Shown here: piece after piece, positions 39,085 through 49,419 of the stretch
How positions within the stretch are numbered: the stretch's first letter is position 1
Layout of the letters: each line of letters starts with the position of its first letter
Assembly: GCA_902702965.1 (NCBI GenBank)
Contig: CACRXP010000387.1
Coordinates: 340,926-404,925, forward strand
Direction: 5' to 3'
Source of the DNA: Spirometra erinaceieuropaei
Lineage: Eukaryota > Platyhelminthes > Cestoda > Diphyllobothriidea > Diphyllobothriidae
DNA: 64,000 nucleotides
Notes under the pieces: generated by a model
Seen by the model: only the letters and a program-made list of their open reading frames with translations
Told to the model about the DNA's origin: nothing
The model's database searches: none
Made by a program: the position numbers and the translations under genes

Positions 39085-39385
39085 CTCGAGCTGTTCCAGT
39101 CATGGTTCTCAGGCCAGCAATTCATCAGCAAACACAATGACCTCCCGGTACCATAGACCGTGCTGAGATTTTCCCTGGACAGAGGAATCAGTCACGCGGG
39201 GAGGGCGCGGGCAGGGCGCGGGCGAATAATTATCCCAGTGACAGTGAGACAATTTGCCGAGCAATCGTCACACGAGCATCCAGCACGGATGACGAAATCA
39301 CGGCAATTAACGACCCGGACGCGGACTGACAAGCCACCATCGCATCAGTTACGACCCCAGCGGTGATTGCGAGAGCTGTTAATTA
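39085..39385. other. Spacer between inverted copies
   Basis: About 300 bases, GC-rich in part (GGGCGCGGGCAGGGCGCGGG at about 39.2 kb). It probably contains the longer 5' part of the right-hand element copy. It has no LINE coding similarity and so belongs to the insertion. Confidence 0.55.
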
Positions 39386-39548
39386 CAGTGCGCATATGGT
39401 CCCACGGCAGCCACGTGCTATAAATACTGCACTCCTTGTACCACCATCACCTTTATCTGCGAATGTCTCTGATGATAGACTCAGGTGAGAATCCGAAATG
39501 TCAGGCCAGTAAATTTCTTGTTCCAGTGATCGCATCTTCGTCTTCTGA
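39386..39548 (+). mobile_element. Short non-autonomous element, direct copy (right arm)
   Basis: Contains the TATA-like GTGCTATAAATACTGC, then CTGATGATAGACTC, GAATCCGAAATG and the 3' end TGATCGCATCTTCGTCTTCTGA. It shares this order with the copies at 52.7 and 55.8 kb. In this copy the 5' hairpin strand is mutated (AGACTC instead of GGATTC). LINE coding sequence resumes directly downstream (TGTHLF..). Confidence 0.7.
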
Positions 39549-41079
39549 ACTGAAAACTGGGACTCACCTGTTCGCTTCTATCAGCAATGAAGAAATGGTT
39601 AAAGTAGCCATCAAACAACTATCCATCGCCAACTCTTATGGGACGGACAATATCCCGCAATGTATTCTGAAGCATATGACATGCTCCAATACTCCTATCT
39701 AAGTTATTCAACCTACTCCAGTCAAGTGCAATTTTTCCGGACATGCGCAAATGCTCGACCATTGCACCTATCTTTAGAAGCGGCAACCGATCTCATATCC
39801 AAAATAATCGTGGTGTTCACCGAACACCGGCTATAGCTAAAATCCTCGAGAAAATAATCTGCAAACAATTGCTAGACCAGCTCATAAACGCCAACCTCAT
39901 TCCCCCATCTCAACATGCATTCTTACCTAAACGTCATGTCAGTCCTGCCATCTTACCTTTTTTGGAATTCGTTTCCGGCAGTTGAGATGATGGAAGCACA
40001 GTAGCTTCAATATACTTCGATCTAAAAAGGGCCTTTGACAAAGTCCTTCATAAAACACTATTGATAAAGCTAAAAAGTCATGGAATTAGACCACCCCTTC
40101 TCGATGTTCTTAAATTCTATCTTCAAAACCGATACAAAGTGGTGCAAATTCGAAAAGTCGTCTCAGAAGTATCCCCTATTACCAGTGGAGTACTTCAAGG
40201 CACTCTCATAGACCCCTTCTATTTCATATATATATTCACGACTCATCGTCCATATCAATATAAGCTAAGACGGCTTTGTATGCGGACGACCTGAAACTTG
40301 CATTTGTACACAGTGGGAATACAGTAGCCAATATTCGCAGAACAATTGAAACCGATCTCAGAAAACTCAGCGAATGAAGTAGTCAATGGCAGATGCGCTT
40401 TTCATTCGAAAAATGCCGCCTCCTCATCTTTGGCCCACAGAAACTTCCCCGCCCCCCCATAATATTCCAGAATAATGAAATAACGGAGACCTAATCGGTA
40501 AAAGATTTAGGTGTCAACTATACAAATACCCTTGATTTATCCCCCCACGTTCAACAAATATCACCGAAAGCCACTCGCCTATGTGTATTCATGTGTACAA
40601 ATTTCACCTTAAATGCACTAAGAATACAACTTTTCAAAATGTACGTTTTACCACTCCTAGATTATTGCTCAATTTTCTTCGGCATAATGCCCTCAGACGG
40701 CCGAAAGAAACTAGAAGGCGTTCAGTAACATTTTACTAAATCTTTGTCCAGAAGTGATGGCACACATGGTTGATAAATACGGTCTTCGACCCCTGTAGAT
40801 CAGAAGACTCCAAAATGGGCTAAACTTCCTATTCAAGGTCACCCATGACCAAGATATTCTAAAAATGAATTTAGTAACAAACCAAAATGCCCCAAAAACA
40901 CCAGAAATAGCGAAGATATTATAAGGATCCTCAAATTCACAAAGTCTCATCGGCCAAATTTCTACTGCACTAGATATGCCACTATCTGGAATGCTCTTCC
41001 AAGTTCTATCTGGGAAAGTCGAAACCTAATCGAATTTAGAACAAAGACCAAGAAACTCCTTTCAAATAAATAAACACAT

Positions 41080-42684
41080 TTATTTTTGAATAAGATAAGA
41101 CATTTCTCGGCTGTTAACTTTCGAATTTTGTTTTCTTTGGACATAGCTGTCCAGCGACCTTTTCAGGCGCTTGGTAAAAGCAGACTCAAGGTCTGAATAT
41201 CACGGAATTGTTTAAGTAATGACAGACATACCAACTATAGCCTCATATAGTGTGGATCCGCTGAGGCTTCCTTTCGTTCTCATTCCCTTAAAATTGACAT
41301 ACAAACTTATTTCGCCCTCGAATAGAGCGAAAATTATTCGCTTCACGAAGTCGTCTACATTGTGCCCACCAGGGCATGTGAGGTAGGATGTCCAACGCAA
41401 GAGGGATATATAAATTGGGTAGCATACCAGCTGGCTTCGGAAGCTATTGTGCAGTAGTTGAATATTAAGCTGACAAAACTCAGCCATCGCACGCAACTGC
41501 TGAGTTAAGGGGTTCTGTGGCAGCTGGGACGCAGTCTGGCGGGAAGTGTCTGCCCTCTGGAGGATAATGGACTCCAACAAATGTTGACCGCCTCCACAAT
41601 TTCCCCGAAAGCCTCGTCTCCATACCTTTTAATACGACGTAATCGTGTCCTCCGGGATTCTTGCCTAAACACGGTTAACATAGGAACAGTAGCAAACTAG
41701 AGATATACATCAATAATTACAAGTAATTGCAAGGACTGTCACGTCACACGTTCCACGCCACTCCCGCGAAATAATGGTGAGCCCGCGTTTGCGCGCAATC
41801 GAAATGCGACTAAAGAACGACAATCAATGAAATGGCAGATTGTATAAGCGAGGTAGCCGATTACCTGACAGACATACATATCCCGACAAATCGTTATTCA
41901 CGCATAGCTACTCGATATCTATTGCTACTAGGGAGGTTAATACTCTGATATAGAATTTGGTCCAAAAGGGCTCTGATGATGCCGGCCAGTGGAATTAGGT
42001 CGAGAAGACCTTCCGTTACGTCATGTAATAAATTCTTTAAAAAGTTTAGATTGTAGTGGGCAGCCATCATGACCGGACTGGTTTCATTGTTCAAGACCTC
42101 GCTGCCTCAAGGTCATTCGCCCTTTGCAGCGAGCCGTCCCAGACGAGCTGACCTGAAACCACTCGACCGACTTCAGCTCGGACACAATTACGTCCGCACA
42201 ACCGCAGCTGCTTCTGCAGCCACTTGAACGCGCCAACCCCTGCAACCAGCAAAACAAGCAACTGGGACACCACCCCTCGGCAAGTGCAACACAAACTGAC
42301 TGAACGCCACTTGAGCTTGGTCCACGGGCCTACAAAAGCGGCTGCCACCACTATCTCAGAGACTCTCAGGCTTGACTGGACACAGTCAACACTAGCCCTG
42401 GCTTCGCCAGTGACCACTGCCGCCTGAGAGGACAGCTCCGGGTTCTGTGTACAATAAACCCCCCATACTGGTGCCTTTTTTCTCTTCCTTCCCACTTCGG
42501 ATGTGACAGGACGATGGTAGCGCACAGGTAAGAGCACCTATTCTTACTGCTGGGCAACGACAAGATCATCATTTTGAAAAAAAACTATTGTGCCAATCAC
42601 GAGTGCTTGTAAAATTATTCACTTCTGTGGGTTCTGGCGGTGCGCTAACTGGAGCAGGGATGCGTTAACCAGAGCACTTGCGGA
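41080..42684. other. No recognised gene; GC-rich island
   Basis: Sequence downstream of the LINE. A minus-strand frame at 41212-41580 (122 codons) has no motif I can name. At 42.1-42.5 kb a GC-rich block is open on both strands; composition explains the long frames and no product is assigned. It may be another dispersed repeat or part of an unidentified gene. Confidence 0.4.
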
Positions 42685-43024
42685 TGAAACCTTATAGAGC
42701 GCGCGACTCAAAAACGAAAACGTAAACGGGCAAATTAATCGTTGCTTAGTTAGAACAAACAAAGGACAAAGTATAGTATGGTAGAGAAACAAAAGAATAT
42801 GGTAATCAGAGTGAACATGCGATAACAAATGGCATTTCCAACTGACTATCGTAAATATCGACCGCTTACCGTACAATTCATCAGTTATGGAGGCTGAATA
42901 ATAAGCACATCCTTATCGCCATATCTAACCGGATGGCGTTTCTGGACGAACCACTGGGAGCCCAAAGCCATGAAAAATCTAAAGTTTAGGCCAGCTCTGT
43001 GAAACTTTCAAAACGAATGACTAT
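42685..43024 (+). repeat. Segmental duplication, block A copy 1
   Basis: Homologous to 44012-44365. Shared blocks include AGAGCGCGCGAC, GGCATTTCCAACTGACTATCG, AATATCGACCG, ATAAGCACATCCTTA, GGCGTTTCTGGACG and AAATCTAAAGTTT. Non-coding in appearance. Confidence 0.8.
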
Positions 43025-43374
43025 GTACTAACTGTACTGACTGTATTAACTATATTAATTACGCTAACTAGCTAACAAATTAACTAACCAACTAACTAAC
43101 AAGCTAACTACACTAACTAACTACCTAAACATACTTACTATATTATACTAAGTAACTAAGTATGCCAACTAACTAACTTTACTAAGTGGCCAACTAACTA
43201 ACTAGCTAACCACACTAACTAACTTACTAACTAACTAACTAACCATACCATACTATATTAACTAACTAATTAACTAACTAACTAACTGGTTAGCTAACTA
43301 ACCAGTTAACCAACTTACTAACTAACGAACTAACTATACTAACTAACACACTAGCTATACTAGCGAAGTAACTA
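43025..43374. repeat. (CTAA)n microsatellite array
   Basis: About 350 bases of ACTAACTAACT-type tetranucleotide repeat with scattered changes and a few interruptions (ATACTATATTA). It sits between two copies of the sequence word AAAG(T/C)TT(A/G)GGC..GA(A/G)ACTTTCAAA, so the array appears to have expanded inside the duplicated segment. The equivalent position in copy 2 (after 44365) has no such array. Confidence 0.9.
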
Positions 43375-43430
43375 AAGCTTGGGCGGACTGCGTGAGACTT
43401 TCAAAGCTAATAACTATATAATAACTTCGT
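43375..43430 (+). repeat. Second junction copy after the CTAA array
   Basis: AAAGCTTGGGCGGACTGCG and GAGACTTTCAAAGCTAATAACT repeat the sequence just before the array (42980-43024) and match 44325-44365. Confidence 0.7.
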
Positions 43431-43618
43431 ACTTGATCGACTTTCTTAATGACATCTCCCGGGTCGCTCAGTGACTGGAAGTATCACTCAAGTACAATTT
43501 AGAAAAATTTAAACTCAAGAATATTCCCAGAAGCCGTCGCGGTTCGCGTAAAAATATTTGACCAGTCACTATTCAGCACTGTGAAACCCGTCCGCATATC
43601 GCCCTTTTAAATCACTCT
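43431..43618 (+). repeat. Segmental duplication, block B copy 1
   Basis: Homologous to 44781-44969: GACATCTCCCGGGTCGC versus GCATCCTCTGGGTCGC, then CAGTGAC.GGAAGTA.CAC, AATTTAAACTC, TGAAACCCGTCCGCATA and AATCACTC. Same order and orientation as block A, so the two blocks belong to one duplicated segment. Confidence 0.8.
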
Positions 43619-44011
43619 GTAGTGTCCGAGCCACATAAGGGTAGGGGTTTAGCTGCTTCCTCTATACGACAGTCTGTGTACGGATCGGATGCCTTCCTGT
43701 TCAGAATCCTGAAAGCTAGTATGAAGTGAGCTCATCTTTCTCAAAGCGCAAGCACATGAAAAGTAGAACATATTGTGATAAGAACGTTTATTGAAAATAT
43801 AACAACACGTAGTGACTATTTATGCTCCGGTTTCTTCTCAAACTCCCCCTCCCGGACGGTCTCTTGACTAGCCCTTCGCACTCTCCCAACGCGGTAATTA
43901 GAAATCAAGTTCGAAAAACAATTGAGTCAAAAAAGAACAAGATTGACAAGACCACATTTTAACAAAAGGTCCGGGTTGGTCTTCTACAACTCACATTGAA
44001 GCAGATAAGGA

Positions 44012-44365
44012 TAAAATCTAACAGAGCGCGCGACCGAAAAGAACCGAAAAGTAGACGGACAAACTCAACAATTGTTAGTTAAAACAAACAAATGACAAAG
44101 GACAGCATGCTAGAAAAGCAAAGGAATATGTTAACCATAGTGGAAATGAGATAACAAATTGTGTTTCATTAATGGTATTTCCAACTGACTATCGTAAATA
44201 TCGACCGTTTGCTGTACAGTGCATCAAGTGTGCAGGTTAAATGATAAGCACATCCTTACTGCCATATCTCACCGGCTGGCGTTTCTGGACGGACCGCTGG
44301 AAGCCAAAAGCAAGGAAAAATCTAAAGTTTGGGCGGGTTGCGGGAAATTTCCAGAACGAGTAACT
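44012..44365 (+). repeat. Segmental duplication, block A copy 2
   Basis: Second copy of 42685-43024 with an extra short insertion (around 44160-44180, TTGTGTTTCATTAATGG). Clearly related by eye, with scattered substitutions. Confidence 0.8.
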
Positions 44366-44780
44366 GTATTTTAACTTGCCTGCAGATATTCTTTCACCCT
44401 GAAAATCAGCTCTTAGTAGCTATTATATATGCCGTTTTCGCATCAGACGCCTAAAACGAGCACGCAGCTTCAGTGCTTGTTTTAGCATACGTGTTAGAGG
44501 GTAGTAACCAAACCAACTTTTTGAGAACGAGGAATTAGTCCGTGAAAGTCCAGAAAACCATTCTCCTTGAGAATTGTTGCTATTCCAAAGTTTTCGGTGG
44601 GCAAAATTTCATAGATGTGGTCCACTCAAAGGTGAAGACCTACATTTCCCTCAATAAAGTGAACTGAACTGAACTGTAATTTTGTCAATCTTTCTGTGAA
44701 TCACATCAAAAACATGTGGGTACATCTTATCTTGTCATAGTAACCGGTTGCCTAAGAATGCGCTTACTTTTCAGATTTCC

Positions 44781-44969
44781 CACTTGACTAAGTTTCTTAA
44801 TTGCATCCTCTGGGTCGCCCAGTGACCGGAAGTAACACCCAAGCATAATTTCGCAAAATTTAAACTCGGGAAGAGTCCTCGAAATCATTGCAATTCACGT
44901 GAAAATGTTCGACCAATGACTCTTCGCCGCTCTGAAACCCGTCCGCATACGGCGTACTTTAATCACTCG
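44781..44969 (+). repeat. Segmental duplication, block B copy 2
   Basis: Second copy of 43431-43618. Between block A and block B this copy carries about 415 bases (44366-44780) unlike the CTAA array of copy 1. Confidence 0.8.
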
Positions 44970-45221
44970 TACTTTCTCCTCACCCTACTTGCCTATACTT
45001 TCTCCCATTTTTCCTGGAGCTCTCGCTCTCCAAAGCTTTACTCGTCAGCTTAAACATAAAACTTCATTTATGCGTGTTTTACGTTATTTTGGGTATAAAT
45101 TTGGTTATTTTACGCTTCTCCGCACGTGCCCCACCCGTAAACCACCTATTGCCATCGTTCCTGTTTTACAGGTGGCTTTGCTTGCCGTGCCCTCCCTACG
45201 GTTGCATGCCGTACTGCTGCC

Positions 45222-47000
45222 GATTTAGGTTTTCCCGCGAACGCTGTTCGCCGACTTCGAACTGGGTGATGCTCCAGAGCTTACTAGCCTCGCAAAACAT
45301 AGCGACATCAAAACCCGGCTCATTGCTGCAGTCACTGGCGTATATGATGAATAGAGTGGGGCCCAGAACACCACCTTGGGGAACGTCACTATCAACCGCC
45401 AGCCTCGTCGACTGCTGTTCGTCAGCATGGACAACTTGAGACCGGCAAATGGAGACGCTTTAATGTACCCGAGAGTATGACCGCTAAAGCCTGTTCGGCT
45501 AATTTTTGATTAATAAGCACTGGTGTGGAATACAACTGAATGCCTTCCTTAAATCAATACAGATTACATGTATATTATTTTCTCCACCTACTGCTCGAGT
45601 GTAACATTTAAAATTTCAGGGTAATTTTGCTACGTAAAACCTACCTCCGCGAAATAAATGCTGGGAATCAGAGAGTAGATCATGCTACTTTTGGAAACGC
45701 ATTGTTTTTGCTGCATTATTTTTTCATTAATTTTGCAGCGGATCGAGGTGAGGTTAAGTGGTCTGTAATTATTCGCAGATACGTTGATGCCAAGTGTATA
45801 TGGCCATGCAATCCATGCGGACTGCCAGTCGGTGAACAAACAGACGACCCTAAACGAGGCAGTTTAACCAATTCCTCAGCAGTTTCGGTGGTGTCATCGG
45901 ACCCGGCGATTTTGGCTTCCTCACCGTCTGCAATTCTATAAACAGTCGTGCCGGAGAGAGGCACAGTCTTAGTTGTTGAATCTCGCCAATTTCATAGGAA
46001 CTTTTGCTCGGGAGAACGAACGTTATAATTTTGAAAGGTACCCCGATTTTTTCCCCATCCTCATCTATGCCTATGTCTTTGCTAGTCTTCACCAGGAGCA
46101 CGAGATCTCTGTTTCGCCTATCCCGTCTTATGTAATCATCCGCGACCCTGGTAAGCAGGTATATATTTAAGTTTTTCCGTGCTCTTAGATTAACTCATTT
46201 GACCAGGTTTCTCTACATTGTGTATGCATTTAGGGAAACTTGGTTCATTTTGATGACAGATCTCCCCCATAACCGCCGCTTTAGTTCGCTTCCCCTTTAA
46301 AAGCCTGTGCCAGCCGCTGGGACTTCTTTTTCAGCTTCTTCATTGAAATCGGGCAGTGGTCTTGGAGGAGCATGTGCAATAGCTCACTGAACCATTCCAA
46401 ACATTCGATTACGTCTCCAGAAAAGGCTGATTTGCAGTCCTTGCGGTTTAATTCGGCTCTCACTTGACCAAACTCACTGAGCCAATCATTGCTTCTGACG
46501 TCAGGAGACTTTTGAAGCACCGAAAATAAGGAATATTCCCAGAGAAGTAGAACGTGGTCTCTTCGCTTAGAGAAGCTTATGTTGCATCTCATCACTGCTG
46601 CCCAGTGATTGCGTGGACATCAGAAATGGGCAGTAATGTGACTGTCCTCCGTCGGCAACAAGGTGTGCTGAGTGAGGAATGACTTGAGCGTCACGTCCAA
46701 TATATGTTGGCTAAAGACTTGCTTTGGGCAAAGTGTTTGACGATGACGCCATCAGAGAGATCGCAAATGTAACCTTATATTTATCAGAACTGAACAGCAT
46801 ACTCTGTGCGTTGATATATGCAAATTCAACCTTCATACGTATGAAGACATGCGATATTGCACCTCGGGCCTCCGTTTACTGGATAAACCCCACCGTCGTC
46901 CAAATTTGCTCGTTTAAACGGAATATGGGAGGGCTCTGCATTATCTGATTGCTGTAGATCCCCAGACCCTAATCCTCATTTCGGAGTCCTTTATATCTGT
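45222..47000 (-). pseudogene. CR1-like LINE relic (minus strand)
   Basis: Read on the minus strand with frame changes. An endonuclease tail lies at about 46.7-46.6 kb. A connecting domain follows at 46595-46281 (SKRRDHVLLLWEYS). Then come RT fragments: SPGPMTPPKLLR (about 45.9 kb), NYRPLNLTSIRCKINEKI (45.75 kb), motif A ICIDLRKAFSCIPH (45.54 kb), motif B DVPQGGVLGPTLF (45.37 kb) and, where YADD is expected, AMFCEASKLW (45.28 kb). The catalytic Asp pair is lost and the frame breaks between motifs, so it is inactive. The relic stops soon after, near 45.22 kb, apparently 3'-truncated. Confidence 0.68.
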
Positions 47001-47729
47001 TCCAGAACAAATCATCGGCGTTTAATCCCTGCTATGGGTCTGTAATCCGGCTGAAAAGAGTGATGGTTGGTGTTGTTGTTTCTGAGACGTCTTCAAAGAA
47101 TAAGTCTAACCTGCTCTTCACAAGTTACCAATATTGTAAGGGACCGAGGACATAGAAACCCTGGCGGGTCAAAGGAGGGTTTTCAGATTCGGTGGACTTT
47201 TAACACTGCGGTCACTCTAAGTGGACTGCAGAATTCTTTTACGGGTGCCATGGAAAAGACGTAGGTTTGAAGAACCCTACCCCTTGGAATTCCTAGATGT
47301 CAGTTTCGGAAGTTCGGAAATTATCAGGCATCACCCTCTGTCCGGAAATGTGCATGCTACCACTGTAATCTCGCACCTTGGTGAGTTTAAAGAGCGATCG
47401 GACGAGCTGACGATGACACAAGCCATGCGTTATCGTTCTTCTTATCCATCTAGGTTTCGACTGCGTTTCAGTCTTCTATTGACACGGAGGGGACTAGTTC
47501 ACTCTATCCAGCAGTTATGCTCTCTGTGATACGCGTGCTTATGCGAGCTTCTTCACTTAGACCGGTGCTTTTTCAATTTGACGAGAGATACTTCGACCTA
47601 GACCACCAGGCGTATTTGCTGTGTCCGCATAAGGGGTTGCGCTATAGAGGCGCCGAACCAAAACGGGCGCGAGGTTGTGACATAACACGCGTTAACCAGG
47701 CTGTGCAGAGTCCGCGCATCCCATGACAA
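47001..47729. other. No recognised gene
   Basis: Upstream (minus sense) of the LINE relic; may hold further endonuclease remains (a word GLGIYSNQ near 46.96 kb hints at this). No clear motif beyond 47.1 kb. Confidence 0.4.
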
Positions 47730-48335
47730 ATGCCACCGGCGGGGGGAGGTGTGTTGGCATGCTTAGGTGCAGGCTTCACGCCGTGCCAGTCATTTACGCT
47801 CCTCCGTAGTATTAGATAACTGACTGACTCGGATAACGAACTGATACATGGGATAGGGAAGAGAGTGATAGCGACTCTGGGGATTATATTTGCACGATTC
47901 CACAACGCATTCCTCAGCATAAAAATATATGACGCTTCGAAACCATTACGACACGCCAAAGTTCGTGGTTTAAAAAGGCAGCAAAGTGACGGAGTAAATC
48001 GACCCTTTGTGGACGGCGAGTCAGGCCCAATGACTCCTTCTAAATATGATCTGTACGGCGCGTCCACATCTATGGGATCCGAGCCTCTCCCCCCATTTTT
48101 GTGTGAAACCTGGTTCATTGTGCGTGGACTAGACGCGGGTGGCACGCGCAGACAAGGTATTTAGCTTTGTCAGACGCTGCACCCGAGCCCTCTACTAGTT
48201 GTCTCGACTTTGTTTTGTCACTGAGCCCAGGAAAGTGAGAGGGGATAGGATGCGGGGGGATGCTGGGCAAGTCTGACGCCATTATAAACTAATTCACGCG
48301 CAAGTCACCTTCCCTGCGCCAGGCATGCTGTGGAA
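47730..48335. repeat. GC-rich dispersed repeat, copy 2
   Basis: Starts with a block found again at 62.82 kb (TAGGTGCAGGCTTCACGCCGT here, TAGGTGCGGGTTCACGCCGT there). Its middle matches 27.9-28.0 kb (GATCCGAGCC, GAAACCTGG, GGCACGCGCAGA). It ends with a block matching 62.93-62.99 kb (GATGCTG.GCAAG, ATAAACTAA or ATAACTAA, CAAGT). The three copies thus define one repeat family of about 600 bases, of which this is the most complete. Confidence 0.6.
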
Positions 48336-49419
48336 CGAACGATGAAAATCGCCGTTGCCGACGGTTGAACTTCTGAGGTACATTAGCAATTTTGGGTTTC
48401 GATGACCGTTTGGTCCCAAGCACACGACCCTGGAGGTACTACTTGCTGCATTAAATTTGTTTGGTAGGTCTGTCCCTATGGATGGAGTGGTACGGTTGGT
48501 AATGATCTCGGTGACTGGACGTGACTGAAGCGTGGCCTATTTATTTCGGGTCTTTTTTGGTTGGAGTTCCCAGCCGTGCGACGTCGGTCTGTTGACTGGC
48601 CTACCGCTGTATGACCTCCGGAATAAACTTCTCCTCCTCCTCCTTCTCTTATTCCTCCTCCTACTTTCCCTGACCTCGAATATTCCCTTTTCTATCGGCA
48701 GATGGGATGCAGGTTAGCGGGGAGACAGCGATTAAAGAAAAGTTTGGGCGAAAATACAGATACATAGGAACAAACTCAAGGGCTCAGGGAAATGCAACTG
48801 AATTCATCGTGTGTACGCACACGTCAAAAAACTCTCAAATTGACCGACAGGAGGTTTGCCCTTTTACGACAAACACACGGCAGGTGGCAATTTATCTAGA
48901 ACATTGCATAGAATATTGTTATGACATGGTCTAGCATGGCCGCCGTCGAAGTGAACGTGGGCATGATGCTTGGTTGAAGACTTCAATCGGACTTAGACCA
49001 CACGGGAAGACAGGTTGCCCGTTAACCTAGCTACTGGCTGCCCGGCGCGTTCACAGGTGGCGGAGAGTGGGACGGCCTTCAGTGAAGGTTAACTGCGAGA
49101 TAAGCAGACCTAGTTTTGACGAATAAGCAGTCGTGGACCAGCAGCGACAGTGCTTATAGGGTGCGGAGGGCTACGGTCTGACACGCTGATAGCCTTATAA
49201 AAAAGTCGCAAAACCCGATGACGGCACTGTGACATGGCGGCCATGAACCACCATTAAATAAGTTTGCTTGCCACCGCTGCCTTTGGGTTAGGCTTTTAAG
49301 CCAAAGCGATAGGGGAGACAACCTCGAACAAGCAATCCGAGCAGCTGCTGGGGATCCGCCTGTACTTCAACTTCTCAAGAAACCTCATGAAATATGTCCG
49401 GCTGCAGTATTACGACTCA
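48336..49419. other. No gene; likely 5' region of the RTE-like LINE
   Basis: Contains a CTCCTC pyrimidine repeat (48630-48665) and moderately GC-rich sequence running into the LINE at 49.4 kb. Part may be the LINE 5' UTR. No coding exon recognised. Confidence 0.4.

Larger units (their letters stand above)
37690..41073 (+). pseudogene. CR1-like LINE, EN-RT ORF2, split by an insertion
   Basis: The endonuclease runs from about 37.79 kb (LNVPNYNFDRQDRVSKQGG) through 37816-38388 (VGCLYSPPE, IIAGDLNRPEISW, ILDVIFTYDI); the usual SDH near its end reads EGDQK. The RT begins after an inverted-repeat insertion (38922-39548): IKQLSIANSYGTDNIP (39.6 kb), IAPIFRSGNRSHIQNNRG, motif A SIYFDLKRAFDKV (40.02 kb), motif B SGVLQGTLIDP (40.19 kb) and an intact YADD at 40279-40290, each partly in a different frame. 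The end is typical of the clade (IWNALPSSIW.., stop at 41071-41073). Frameshifts and stops make it inactive, although the YADD core survives. It is 5'-truncated or its ORF1 has been lost. Confidence 0.8.

Noticed and set aside
42091..42537. 148-codon minus-strand frame in a GC-rich block
   Set aside because: Both strands are open and no motif or splice context is seen; explained by low stop frequency in GC-rich DNA.
43025..43374. Regular repeat considered as a CRISPR array
   Set aside because: The repeat unit is 4 bases with no spacers; it is a microsatellite in eukaryotic DNA.
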